64,000 bases of DNA. It comes from Pseudanabaena sp. FACHB-1998. GTDB lineage: Bacteria > Cyanobacteriota > Cyanobacteriia > Pseudanabaenales > Pseudanabaenaceae. The translations under genes were made by a program, and so were the position numbers. Where the stretch lies: positions 62,001 through 126,000 of the forward strand of contig NZ_JACJQA010000045.1 in the NCBI RefSeq assembly GCF_014696355.1, given 5' to 3'. Position 1 is the first letter of the stretch, and each line of letters opens with the position of its first letter. Below the pieces are notes generated by a model. That model was given only the letters and a program-made list of their open reading frames with translations. It made no database searches and was not told where the DNA came from. Below are positions 17,160 through 26,368 of the stretch, in pieces.

Positions 17160-19118
17160 ATGGAAAAAGTGATCCCCACAACATTAGCAGGACATTATCA
17201 AGTAATAGAGCATCTGGGGAGTGGCGGCTTCGGGCAGACTTTTCTTGCAAAAGATGTTCATCTTCCCGGAAGCGGTTTGTGTGTAGTCAAACAATTTAAA
17301 CCGATCGCAAATGATCCCGAAACCTTGCAGATAGCTAAGCGATTATTTGATCGGGAGGCAGAAACCTTATATCATCTCGGCGATCGTACAGATCAGATTC
17401 CACGATTGATGGCACACTTTGAGCAAGATGGTGAGTTTTATCTAGTCCAAGAATATATCGAAGGTCAAGCTCTCGACAAAGAAATTGCCTCGAGTAAGCG
17501 GCTCAACGAAACTGAGGTCATCAAGCTTTTGCAAGATGTACTACAAGTACTGGCGTTCGTACACCAACAAAATGTGATTCATAGGGATATTAAACCTGCA
17601 AATTTAATCCGACGCAGTAGCGATCGCAAGTTTGTCTTAATTGACTTTGGGGCTGTCAAAAGAGTCAGCGAAAAATCTGTAAACTCCTTAGGGCAGACTA
17701 GTACATTAACCGTAGCGATTGGTTCTCAAGGTTATATGCCCAGTGAGCAAATGGCTGGACAGCCGAATTTTAGCAGTGATATATATGGCGTAGGAATGCT
17801 TTGCTTTCAAGCGCTAACTGGATTGAGTCCCAAGCAATTCCTAAAAGACAACTACACTGGAGAATACACTTGGGCTTTGTGTCGCAAGCAAATAGTTGAT
17901 AATCAGGTCGCACTTGACATTCGAGATGGGCTTGCTGTTATCCTCGAACGTATGGTGCGCTACGATTATCGTCAAAGGTACAAAGATGCGACTGTTGCCT
18001 TACAAGCACTCGCAGAATTTTTAGAACAAAATTCAGACGATGAGGCTACGGTCATTCATGGTAATCCATTTATTTCCGAAGCAAATGCTCCACAAGAACT
18101 ATGTTTAGAGTCGCCTGAAGGACAGGTGAATATTACTTCACCTTTTTATGTTTTTTCTCCCTATGAGCAACGATGCTATGAAGAGATTGATAAATCTGGT
18201 TCATTGCTACGCATTAAGTCGCCGCAGCGCATGGGTAAATCATCTTTAATGATCCGAATTCTCGATCAAGCTAAACAGCAAGGTTATCGCACGGTAGCTT
18301 TAAATTTAGATCAGGCAAGCCAAAAGCTATTTTCAGACCTTGATAAGTTCATGCAGTGGTTTTGTGCGTCCGTCGGCAAACAACTTGGAGTCAAGGTTAA
18401 GCTCGAAGATTATTGGGATGATATTTTTGGAGCAAATGACAACAGTACGGATTATTTTGAAAAGTACTTACTAATGGAGTCCGAGCCCCCCCTTGTGCTT
18501 GCTTTGGATAATTTTGATCGCATTTTTAAGTATCCCGATGTCGAAGTGGATTTTTGCGGTTTGCTACGTGGTTGGTATGAAAGCTCTCGGATCAAGCCAT
18601 TATGGAGTAAGCTACGCCTTATTATCGTTCACTCTCAAGAATCGTATGCTCAAAAAGATATCAATCAATCACCGTTTAATGTAGGTTTGCCAATTGAATT
18701 GGGAGAATTTACGTTAATACAGGTGCAATCCCTCGTAGGTAAACACGGATTAGATTGGACTGAGTTTGAGATTATCCAACTAATGAATCTAATAGGCGGG
18801 CATCCTTACTTAGTGCGATCGGCGCTCTATCATATTGCTTCTGGAGACATCTCTTTGGAGCAGTTTATAAAAACATCACCCTCAGAAGCGGGAATCTATA
18901 GCAGTCATTTACTGGGGCTATTACGCATCCTAGAAGAACATGCCGATCTTTCCAAAGCGATGCAAATGGTGGTGAATTCTGAAGTTCCCGTTCGATTACG
19001 GGCGGAGGAAGCATTTAAGCTCGATAGCATGGGGCTAGTGGTGAGGATCGACAATAATGTAACTTCAAGATGTAGTTTGTACCGTCAATATTTTTGCGAT
19101 CGCTTAGGATCTACTTAA
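17160..19118 (+). CDS. Ser/Thr protein kinase fused to an AAA-like ATPase domain
   Basis: A 652-residue two-part protein. Residues about 13-290 form a Hanks-type kinase: glycine loop GSGGFG (20-25), Lys44, catalytic HRDIKPAN (141-148) and DFG (162-164), so catalytically intact. Residues about 315-645 form the AAA_35/AAA-like domain with a P-loop RMGKSS (357-362) and a Walker-B-like strand LVLALDNFD. The domain resembles the first part of the next gene's product. There is no membrane segment. It probably transduces a nucleotide-dependent switch into phosphorylation. The 67-base gap to the next gene suggests joint transcription. Confidence 0.9.
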   Translation: MEKVIPTTLAGHYQVIEHLGSGGFGQTFLAKDVHLPGSGLCVVKQFKPIANDPETLQIAKRLFDREAETLYHLGDRTDQIPRLMAHFEQDGEFYLVQEYIEGQALDKEIASSKRLNETEVIKLLQDVLQVLAFVHQQNVIHRDIKPANLIRRSSDRKFVLIDFGAVKRVSEKSVNSLGQTSTLTVAIGSQGYMPSEQMAGQPNFSSDIYGVGMLCFQALTGLSPKQFLKDNYTGEYTWALCRKQIVDNQVALDIRDGLAVILERMVRYDYRQRYKDATVALQALAEFLEQNSDDEATVIHGNPFISEANAPQELCLESPEGQVNITSPFYVFSPYEQRCYEEIDKSGSLLRIKSPQRMGKSSLMIRILDQAKQQGYRTVALNLDQASQKLFSDLDKFMQWFCASVGKQLGVKVKLEDYWDDIFGANDNSTDYFEKYLLMESEPPLVLALDNFDRIFKYPDVEVDFCGLLRGWYESSRIKPLWSKLRLIIVHSQESYAQKDINQSPFNVGLPIELGEFTLIQVQSLVGKHGLDWTEFEIIQLMNLIGGHPYLVRSALYHIASGDISLEQFIKTSPSEAGIYSSHLLGLLRILEEHADLSKAMQMVVNSEVPVRLRAEEAFKLDSMGLVVRIDNNVTSRCSLYRQYFCDRLGST

Positions 19119-19185
19119 TGGTGTAAATTTCTTGAGAGGCGGAGAGATTACTTAGAAATGACCAATTAAAAACTGTAATTTAAAG

Positions 19186-22100
19186 ATGACTACCTCGACT
19201 CCATCTGCCAGTTTTAGCTATCATGTCGGCGGAAGCCTTGCTGTAGATGCGCTTGCCTATGTAGAACGACAAGCAGATCTGGAGATATACGAACGCCTCA
19301 AAAAAGGTGAATATTGCTTTGTATTTAACTCTCGGCAGATGGGCAAATCGAGCTTGCGGGTAAGAGCTATGCAAAAACTACAGCAAGACGGGGCTATCTG
19401 TACGGTAATCGACCCGCAAACGAGGGGAACGACTTTGCGCGAAGACCAATGGTACGCGGGAACCATCAAGCGCTTGATTGGTGATCTACACCTTGAGGAA
19501 CACATCGACTTCTTGAAGTGGTGGAAAGAACTGGATGCTCAATCGATTTCGGTAGTGGAAAGATTTTATGAGTTTATTGATAGTGTGTTACTGCCCCACA
19601 CTACGAGAAAAATCATCATTTTTGTGGAAGAAGTCGATAACCTACTCAGTCTAAAGTTTGACACCGATGGCTTTTTTATTTTGATTCGCTCATTATATGA
19701 ACGTCGTGCCGAAAAGCCTGAATACAATCGACTCACATTTGCTTTTTTGGGTGTGGCTACCCCCTACGATTTAATTCGGGGTTTAGATCGATCTTCTTTT
19801 AATATCGGTCATCCTATCGAGATGAGTGGATTCCAATTGTATGAAGCAAGCCCACTTATTCGAGGATTGGAAGGAAAGGTAAGCGATTCGCAAGCGATTC
19901 TACAAGAAGTTCTCTATTGGACAGGCGGACAACCATTTTTGACGCAGAAATTATTGAATTTAATATTACAGAATGTAGACTTTTCAAAGTCCGCAAAGGA
20001 TTTAGTGGAACAATCTGTCTATTCCAAAATTATTGACAATTGGGAAGCGCAAGATATGCCAGCCCATTTGAAGACTATTAGGGATAGGATCTTGCAAAGC
20101 GATGAGAAAGTGCGGGGACGATTGTTAACGTTGTATCAACAGATTCTAGATCTTGATGGCATAGCGGCGGATGAGAGTGGCGAACAGATGCAGTTGCGCT
20201 TAACTGGGTTAGTTGTTAAGAAAGATGGAAAGTTGATGGTTTATAATCCCATCTATGCAGCAGTATTTAATCGCCTATGGTGTGATCATTCGTTAGCAGA
20301 TTTGAGACCATCTTTCTACGCAGAAGCTTTGAAGGCATGGCGAGAAGAAATTGAAGAACAAAAAATATCTTTTTTACTACGAGGACAAGCGCTAGAGGAT
20401 GCTGAGGCATGGGCTAATGGTAAAAGATTAGGCGATGAAGATGAGCAGTTTTTGCGTGATAGTCGGGAGATGGTAAAGTTAGAAAATAATCTTAGGTTAG
20501 AGTCAGAACAACAGGCAAGAGAAGTAGCGGAAAAAGAACGATTGATTGCTCAAAAGCATCAAGAAATTGCCGAGGAAGAAGTCCGAATCTTGGGAGAAGC
20601 CAATCAAAAAGCCAATCTCCGAGTGCGCGTTGGCTCAGCCGTATTAGGATTGACACTTGTTTTAGCTGTGGGTGCAGGAGTTTGGGCTACTAAGTCAGTA
20701 AAAGAAGCAAAAGTAGAGGTTATTGCGACAAAGAATGATGCCCAAGCTAAAGTGCAAGATGCGAACCTTGCGGTGGGAGATGCCCAGAAACAAGCTGAAG
20801 CAATTCGTAAAGACTCTAAAAAAGAGAAACAATTGGCAGCACAATCAGTTAGGGAAGCTCTAGCAAAGCGGAAAGAAGCGGAATTAAGAGTCGAGCAGGA
20901 ACAAAAGAATTTGGAAGCCGCTAAGTCGGAGTTAGAGAAAGTATCACAACAATCTTTAGCGCAGGTGGCGATCGCCCAAGCGAAGATAGTCGATGCAGAG
21001 ACAAAAGTTAAGGAAGCAAAGCAAAAACTAGAACAAGCCGATCGCGATGCAGCCTTGACAAGTACGCTTGCTGACGTACGTCTAAAAAGCATAGATGCTA
21101 AAGGTGATTTTAAGGTAGGAAAAGATTTTGATGCTTTGGTGCAGTCTGTAAATGCAGGACATAAGCTACAGGAAGTAGATCGATTACTCTGGTCTAAAAA
21201 CAATACCCAAATGCTGCTGATATCCAACTTGTCGCAGTTAGTTTATGGGGTCAAAGAAAAAAATCGATTTTCTCATACAGATCCTGTCATGAGTATCGCC
21301 TATAGTCCCGACGGTAGGACAATTGCCACAGGTAGTGGGGACAATACTGTAAAATTGTGGAGCTTAGAGGGTAAAGATCTGCAAACTTTCAAAGGGCATA
21401 GCGATCCCGTTGTTAGCGTCGCTTTTAGTCCCGACGGCAAGACGATTGCTACGGGTAGTGGGGACAATACCGTGAAATTGTGGAGCTTAGACGGTAAGGC
21501 AATACATACTCTCAAGCATACCGCCCCTGTCTGGAGTGTTGCTTTTAGTCCTGATGGTAATACAATTGCCACGGGCAGTTTTAATAGTAACTTGAAGTTG
21601 TGGAGTATAGACGGTCGGGAACTGCAAACTTTCAAAGGTCATAGAGGATCTGTCCGCAGTGTCGCTTTTAGTCCCGATGGTAAGACTATCGCTACGGGTA
21701 GTGAAGACAACACTATGAAATTGTGGAATATAGATGGCAGAGAACTAAAAACCTTCAAAGGTCATAGTGCAACAGTATTTAGTGTTGTCTTTAGTCCTGA
21801 TAGCCAAATAATTGCCACAGGTAGTGGGGATAATACGGTGAAATTGTGGAATATAGATGGGAGGGAACTACAAACTTTTAAAGGTCATAGTGACCTTATC
21901 AATAACGTTGCCTTTAGTCCTGATGGCAAAACAATCGCTTCAGGTAGTGGGGACAATACGGTGAAATTGTGGAATATAGATGGGAGGGAACTACAAACTT
22001 TTAAAGGACATATTGCAACTGTCTATAACGTTGCCTTCAGCCCTGATGGCAAAACAATTGCTTCCAGCAGTGCGGACAATACCGTAAGGTTATGGAGCTT

Positions 22101-23073
22101 AGATACTAAGGAAATTCTAACCTTCAAAGGGCATCCTAAACCAGTCTATAGCGTTGCTTTTAGTCCCGATGGCAAGACGATTGCCAGTGGTAGTGATGAC
22201 AGTACCATGAAATTGTGGAGCCTAGATGGTAGGGAACTACAAACATTTAAAGGGCATAGCTCAACTGTCTATAGCGTGGCTTTTAGTCCCGATGGTAAAA
22301 CTATTGCCACAGGTAGTTTTGATAATACTGTGAAATTGTGGAGCCTAGATGGTAGGGAACTGCAAACCTTCAAAGGACATCCTAAACTAGTCTATAGTGT
22401 TGCTTTTAGTCCCGATGGCAAGACAATTGCGAGTGGTAGTGATGACAGTACCGTGAAATTGTGGAGCCTAGATGGTAGAGAATTACAAACTTTTAAAGGG
22501 CATAGCTCAACTGTCTATAGCGTTGCCTTCAGCCCTGATGGTAAGACAGTTGCGAGTGGTAGTGATGACAGTACCGTGAAATTATGGAACCTAGAGGGTA
22601 GGGAACTACAAACCTTCAAAGAGCATAGCTCAGCCGTCTATAGCGTTGCTTTTAGTCCTGATGGTAAAACTCTTGGCACGGGTAGTTTTGATAATACTGT
22701 GAAGTTGTGGAGCCTCAACAGCAAAGAAGTTCAAACCTTTAAAGGGCATATCGCCCCTGTCAGAAGTGTCGTTTTTAGCCCCGATAGCAAGACCGTCGCT
22801 ACGGGTAGTGAAGACAATACGTTAAAATTGCTGAGTCTAGATGGCAAGGAACTACAAACTTTTAAAGGGCATAGCGCACAGGTCTGGAGTGTTGCTTTTA
22901 GTCCTGATGGCAAAGCGATCGCTACAGGTAGTTATGACCATACTTTAAAATTGTGGGATTTAAATTTTGACAACCTGATGACTAAGGCATGTGCATGGCT
23001 AAATGACTATCTCTCTAATAACCCCAACGCCACAGAAAGTGACAGACAAATGTGTAGCATCACAAAGCGTTAG
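19186..23073 (+). CDS. AAA-like ATPase, coiled coil, membrane helix and 14 WD40 blades
   Basis: A 1295-residue protein. Residues 1-370 are an AAA_35-type ATPase with P-loop RQMGKSS (50-56) and Walker [10 protein letters not shown]. An acidic helical region leads to one membrane helix (about 480-502), then a charged coiled coil (about 505-635, Lys/Glu/Ala-rich). Residues about 699-1275 hold fourteen 41-residue WD40 repeats, each with [13 protein letters not shown] and KLWSLDG, enough for two seven-bladed propellers. The tail (ACAWLNDYL) is common in cyanobacterial WD40 ATPases. It probably senses a ligand or partner through the propellers. Neighbouring blades are nearly identical at DNA level. 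Confidence 0.92.
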   Translation: MTTSTPSASFSYHVGGSLAVDALAYVERQADLEIYERLKKGEYCFVFNSRQMGKSSLRVRAMQKLQQDGAICTVIDPQTRGTTLREDQWYAGTIKRLIGDLHLEEHIDFLKWWKELDAQSISVVERFYEFIDSVLLPHTTRKIIIFVEEVDNLLSLKFDTDGFFILIRSLYERRAEKPEYNRLTFAFLGVATPYDLIRGLDRSSFNIGHPIEMSGFQLYEASPLIRGLEGKVSDSQAILQEVLYWTGGQPFLTQKLLNLILQNVDFSKSAKDLVEQSVYSKIIDNWEAQDMPAHLKTIRDRILQSDEKVRGRLLTLYQQILDLDGIAADESGEQMQLRLTGLVVKKDGKLMVYNPIYAAVFNRLWCDHSLADLRPSFYAEALKAWREEIEEQKISFLLRGQALEDAEAWANGKRLGDEDEQFLRDSREMVKLENNLRLESEQQAREVAEKERLIAQKHQEIAEEEVRILGEANQKANLRVRVGSAVLGLTLVLAVGAGVWATKSVKEAKVEVIATKNDAQAKVQDANLAVGDAQKQAEAIRKDSKKEKQLAAQSVREALAKRKEAELRVEQEQKNLEAAKSELEKVSQQSLAQVAIAQAKIVDAETKVKEAKQKLEQADRDAALTSTLADVRLKSIDAKGDFKVGKDFDALVQSVNAGHKLQEVDRLLWSKNNTQMLLISNLSQLVYGVKEKNRFSHTDPVMSIAYSPDGRTIATGSGDNTVKLWSLEGKDLQTFKGHSDPVVSVAFSPDGKTIATGSGDNTVKLWSLDGKAIHTLKHTAPVWSVAFSPDGNTIATGSFNSNLKLWSIDGRELQTFKGHRGSVRSVAFSPDGKTIATGSEDNTMKLWNIDGRELKTFKGHSATVFSVVFSPDSQIIATGSGDNTVKLWNIDGRELQTFKGHSDLINNVAFSPDGKTIASGSGDNTVKLWNIDGRELQTFKGHIATVYNVAFSPDGKTIASSSADNTVRLWSLDTKEILTFKGHPKPVYSVAFSPDGKTIASGSDDSTMKLWSLDGRELQTFKGHSSTVYSVAFSPDGKTIATGSFDNTVKLWSLDGRELQTFKGHPKLVYSVAFSPDGKTIASGSDDSTVKLWSLDGRELQTFKGHSSTVYSVAFSPDGKTVASGSDDSTVKLWNLEGRELQTFKEHSSAVYSVAFSPDGKTLGTGSFDNTVKLWSLNSKEVQTFKGHIAPVRSVVFSPDSKTVATGSEDNTLKLLSLDGKELQTFKGHSAQVWSVAFSPDGKAIATGSYDHTLKLWDLNFDNLMTKACAWLNDYLSNNPNATESDRQMCSITKR

Positions 23074-23110
23074 ACATTTATGTTTTCATTAAAACCATAA
23101 TTTACAGTGT

Positions 23111-23124
23111 CATACCGTAGTATG
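23111..23124. promoter_or_regulatory. Candidate Rrf2 operator
   Basis: CATACCGTAGTATG, with 5-bp inverted arms, lies about 70 bases upstream of the Rrf2-type regulator start in an otherwise AT-rich spacer. Rrf2 proteins commonly bind such sites at their own promoters. Autoregulation is inferred. Confidence 0.4.
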
Positions 23125-23191
23125 ATGTAGTAATAGGTAAAGCTTACGGCTTGCCTATCACAACCCTCAATTCAAAACACTACGGTCAGTT

Positions 23192-23632
23192 GTGGAACTT
23201 TCTTTAAAGAGTGAATATGCAATCTTGGCAATGCTTGAGCTAGCCAGTCACTTTGCGCTCGATCAGCCTCTGCAAATTCGTCAGATTGCTCATCAACAAA
23301 ATATCCCCGATCGCTATTTAGAGCAGTTATTAGCAACGCTGAAGCGTCAAGGTTTAGTTAAAAGTCAACGTGGCTCTAAGGGTGGGTATATTTTGGCGCG
23401 TGAGCCTTGGAAAATTAGTGTTTTAGAGATTATTCGAGGGATCGAAGGTCACGACCCGATCGCCGAAAAAAGTAATAAAGCAAATAATGAAACGGCTTCG
23501 CTTTCGGTAATTCGGGAGGTATGGGAATCCGCTCAAAAGGCAGCTTCAAACGTATTAGATAGTTGCAGCCTTAAGGATCTATGCGATCAGCAACGCCAAC
23601 GCCAAATTGCTACCACTATGTATTACATCTAG
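23192..23632 (+). CDS. Rrf2 family transcriptional regulator
   Basis: A 146-residue protein beginning at a GTG (VELSLKSEYAILAMLELA), with no better ATG in frame. It has a winged helix with QIAHQQNIPDRYLEQLLATLKRQGLVKSQRGSKGGYILAREPWKISVLEIIRGIEG, the Rrf2 hallmark. Only two cysteines are present, in SCSLKDLC, fewer than the three that hold the [2Fe-2S] cluster of IscR, so an iron-sulfur cofactor is uncertain. No iron-sulfur assembly gene is adjacent; it stands alone, convergent with recG, so its targets are elsewhere. Confidence 0.92.
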   Translation: MELSLKSEYAILAMLELASHFALDQPLQIRQIAHQQNIPDRYLEQLLATLKRQGLVKSQRGSKGGYILAREPWKISVLEIIRGIEGHDPIAEKSNKANNETASLSVIREVWESAQKAASNVLDSCSLKDLCDQQRQRQIATTMYYI

Positions 23633-23669
23633 TCAGATGTAGATGTAATACGTTGCTACTCGCTTCCTA

Positions 23670-23718
23670 CCCAAGAATGAGTTATGTGGCGCGAAGCGCC
23701 GCATAACTCATTCTTGGG
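23670..23718. repeat. Hairpin of the GGCGC-tip family
   Basis: CCCAAGAATGAGTTATG arms close on a GGCGC-GAA-GCGCC tip with one mismatch. It follows the Rrf2 gene. Confidence 0.7.
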
Positions 23719-23756
23719 TTTTGATGTCTGGCATAATTAATTCCAATTTGCGTAAC

Positions 23757-23794
23757 CCCCAAGATAGGTGAAAGCGCTTTCACCTATCTTGGGG
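23757..23794. terminator. Perfect 38-bp palindrome between convergent genes
   Basis: CCCCAAGATAGGTGAAAGC is followed with no loop by its reverse complement. It lies five bases beyond the recG stop and probably ends transcription from that side. Confidence 0.75.
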
Positions 23795-23798
23795 AGGT

Positions 23799-26255
23799 TT
23801 AGGTAAAAATTGCGCCGCCTTGTAAGCGTTGATAATGCATATCAAACTCTGCCTTTAGTAAGGGAAAAAGATCGAGGGTGGGATCTTTTTTGATAATGCG
23901 TTCGGCGGCTTGACGGGCTATTTGGAAGATTTCTTGACGGGCTGCCTCATCGGGTAATCGATCCTCAATGGAGAAACCTGCATGACCAGATTGCTCCGTG
24001 CCTTCGTCCTTGCCCTTACCCCGTATTTGGAAATCACGCTCAGCGATGAAAAATCCATCCTGTGATTGTTCGAGAACTTGTAAACGTTCTTGAGCCGTTT
24101 GCGATTTGGAACTACTTAAAAGCAAACAATAGGACTGGGCAGCTCCCCGTCCAACTCTACCGCGCAGTTGGTGAAGTTGGGCTAAGCCAAAGCGATCGGC
24201 ATGTTCGATGAGCATCACTGAGGCATTGGGAATATCTACGCCTACCTCTACAACGGTGGTGGCGACAAGGATCTGGGTTTCGCCACGACGAAAAGTATTA
24301 ATCGCCTCATCCTTTTCGCTGGAGGACATTTGCCCATGGAGTAAGCCAATTTGGAAGTTAGGGAAAACCACATTTTGCAAGTGTTCGCGTTCTTGCGTAG
24401 CAGCTTTGATATCTTCCATTTTTTCGGATTCTTCTACTAAAGGAAAAACAATATAAACCTGTCTACTTTGGGCAATTTCGCGACGGATGAGGTCATAGGC
24501 ATCTTTGCGTTGAGAAGGCTTTAGTAATACGGTTTGGATGGGTTTGCGTCCGGGGGGAAGTTCGTCAATGATGCTGACTTCTATTTCAGAATTGGTTAAA
24601 TAGAGGGTGCGCGGAATCGGTGTCGCGGTCATGATCAGAACATGGGGATCGGTTCCTTTTTGTAAGAGGCGCGATCGCTGATCTCTACCAAAACGATGCT
24701 GCTCATCAATGACGGCTAAGCCTAAACGCGCAAAATTTACGCCATCTTGAATTAAGGCATGGGTTCCAATTACCAAAGGCAATTCCCCTGTTTCCAGTTG
24801 GCGTAAAATTTCCCGTCGTTTTACGGTTTTTGTGGAACCTGTGAGGATTTCTACAGGTAGATTTAGCTGCATAAACCATTCGACAATTTTGCGGTAATGC
24901 TGCTCGGTGAGAACTTCCGTGGGAGCCATCAGCGCAGTTTGATAACCAGCCTCGATCGCTGTCAAAAGAGCATATACCGCCACAATCGTTTTACCTGAGC
25001 CGACATCGCCTTGAACGAGGCGGTTCATCGGCGTTTGTCCTTGCAAGTCAGCACGAATTTCCGCGACTACCCGTTTTTGGGCGTTGGTAAGCTCAAAGGG
25101 GAGGATTTTTTCTAGTTGAGCGATCGCCTGACTTTGGGGAATAAACTGAATAGCCTTCTGCTGTTGGCGGCGGTAGAGGGAAACAAGGCGGCGATAGAAA
25201 TATTTGTCAAAAGTAAGCCGAATAACCGCTTGCTCTAAACTTTCACTGTTGTCGGGATAATGAACTTGGGCGATCGCCTCGGATAGTCCCATCATTTGAT
25301 AATCGCGCAAAAAGCGATCGGGCATCGGATCGACAATTTGCGAAACTGCGGGTAAACATTGGGCGACAAGACGACGGATCGCTTCGGGCGTAATCCCTTC
25401 GGTGAGGGGATAAACTGGCACGACCCGCCCCACGGTTTTCGATTGAATCGTGTCGTGGGTATGCTCTAGAACTTCTATTTCATAGTTTTCGAGGGTCAAG
25501 CCATATTTGCTTTGTTTGACCACACCCGAAGCGGCGATCGTGCAACCTTGAGGATAGAGCTTTTTTTGCGACTCTTGCCAACCACGATTGGAGTAACGCT
25601 TTCCTGTCCAAAAGCGGCTTAATTTAATCTGTCCCGTATGATCGCGGAGAATGATTTCCACAATCGTAAGATTGGGATTTTTGGGACTTGTAAAGCACCC
25701 AAATTTCTTAATCGTGCCGATGACCGTGACCGTATCCCCATCTTTGAGTTCGCGAATGGGAATCTGACGTGCGTAGTCAATATGATCGCGAGGATAATAA
25801 CTCAGCACATCGCGCACGGTATATAAATCTAGAAGCTGAAACCTTCTCGCCATGAAGGAGCCAACGTCTTCGATATCCTTTAACTCAGTTTCGAGGGTTA
25901 GCTTTTTGGGAGATTTTGGTTCTGTCGCCGCGATCGCTTCAGTTTTGGGCTTTTTAGGTTTAGGTGAGGCACTAGTATCTATAAGCTCACGGCGGCGAAC
26001 TTCGTAAAGGAGGCGGCGTGTCTCGGCGATCAGGTGCTGCCTTCGCGCTAAGGGCAGTTCAGGGTATTGGGCATATTGATTGGCAAGGGTCTGGGCTTGG
26101 AGGCGATCGCTCATTTCCCATGCTTCAGGCAATTCTTCTTGTAAACTCACCTGCAAAAAATCCGCAAACAAAAATTGCTTTCCCTGCAAATTGGAAAAGC
26201 CTTTCTCAGCCTCGATACTTAAGGCTTGCTGTAAACGGTTGATATCAATTGGCAC
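23799..26255 (-). CDS. recG: ATP-dependent DNA helicase RecG
   Basis: An 818-residue branched-DNA helicase that remodels stalled replication forks and Holliday junctions. It has an N-terminal cyanobacterial extension (about 1-120, basic linker PKPKKPKTEA), then a wedge OB-fold (about 160-265). Motor domains carry Walker A GDVGSGKT (416-423), the DEQH box in AVIDEQHRFGRDQR, TATPIPRTL, and the C-terminal QLRGRVGRG motif. It starts at GTG (26255) with a PIDIN sequence. It is longer than the E. coli enzyme (693) because of the N-terminal part, which is usual for cyanobacteria and plants. Confidence 0.97.
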   Translation of the reverse strand: MPIDINRLQQALSIEAEKGFSNLQGKQFLFADFLQVSLQEELPEAWEMSDRLQAQTLANQYAQYPELPLARRQHLIAETRRLLYEVRRRELIDTSASPKPKKPKTEAIAATEPKSPKKLTLETELKDIEDVGSFMARRFQLLDLYTVRDVLSYYPRDHIDYARQIPIRELKDGDTVTVIGTIKKFGCFTSPKNPNLTIVEIILRDHTGQIKLSRFWTGKRYSNRGWQESQKKLYPQGCTIAASGVVKQSKYGLTLENYEIEVLEHTHDTIQSKTVGRVVPVYPLTEGITPEAIRRLVAQCLPAVSQIVDPMPDRFLRDYQMMGLSEAIAQVHYPDNSESLEQAVIRLTFDKYFYRRLVSLYRRQQQKAIQFIPQSQAIAQLEKILPFELTNAQKRVVAEIRADLQGQTPMNRLVQGDVGSGKTIVAVYALLTAIEAGYQTALMAPTEVLTEQHYRKIVEWFMQLNLPVEILTGSTKTVKRREILRQLETGELPLVIGTHALIQDGVNFARLGLAVIDEQHRFGRDQRSRLLQKGTDPHVLIMTATPIPRTLYLTNSEIEVSIIDELPPGRKPIQTVLLKPSQRKDAYDLIRREIAQSRQVYIVFPLVEESEKMEDIKAATQEREHLQNVVFPNFQIGLLHGQMSSSEKDEAINTFRRGETQILVATTVVEVGVDIPNASVMLIEHADRFGLAQLHQLRGRVGRGAAQSYCLLLSSSKSQTAQERLQVLEQSQDGFFIAERDFQIRGKGKDEGTEQSGHAGFSIEDRLPDEAARQEIFQIARQAAERIIKKDPTLDLFPLLKAEFDMHYQRLQGGAIFT

Positions 26256-26368
26256 AAATCAGTAGATTAGTATGCAAACGATAATTTTATAGCGATTTTC
26301 AAAAGCCCGAAAAAAGCTATATGTTAATATAATAATCCTTAGAAGACTGATAAAAACATGGATTGTAT

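Noticed and set aside
21280-22960. Regular ~123-base periodicity that could be mistaken for a CRISPR or satellite array
   Set aside because: The period equals 41 codons of an open WD40 frame and there are no unique spacers.
20604-23000. Long minus-strand frames opposite the WD40 and coiled-coil coding region
   Set aside because: They mirror the repeated plus-strand codons. The plus-strand WD40 protein is unambiguous.
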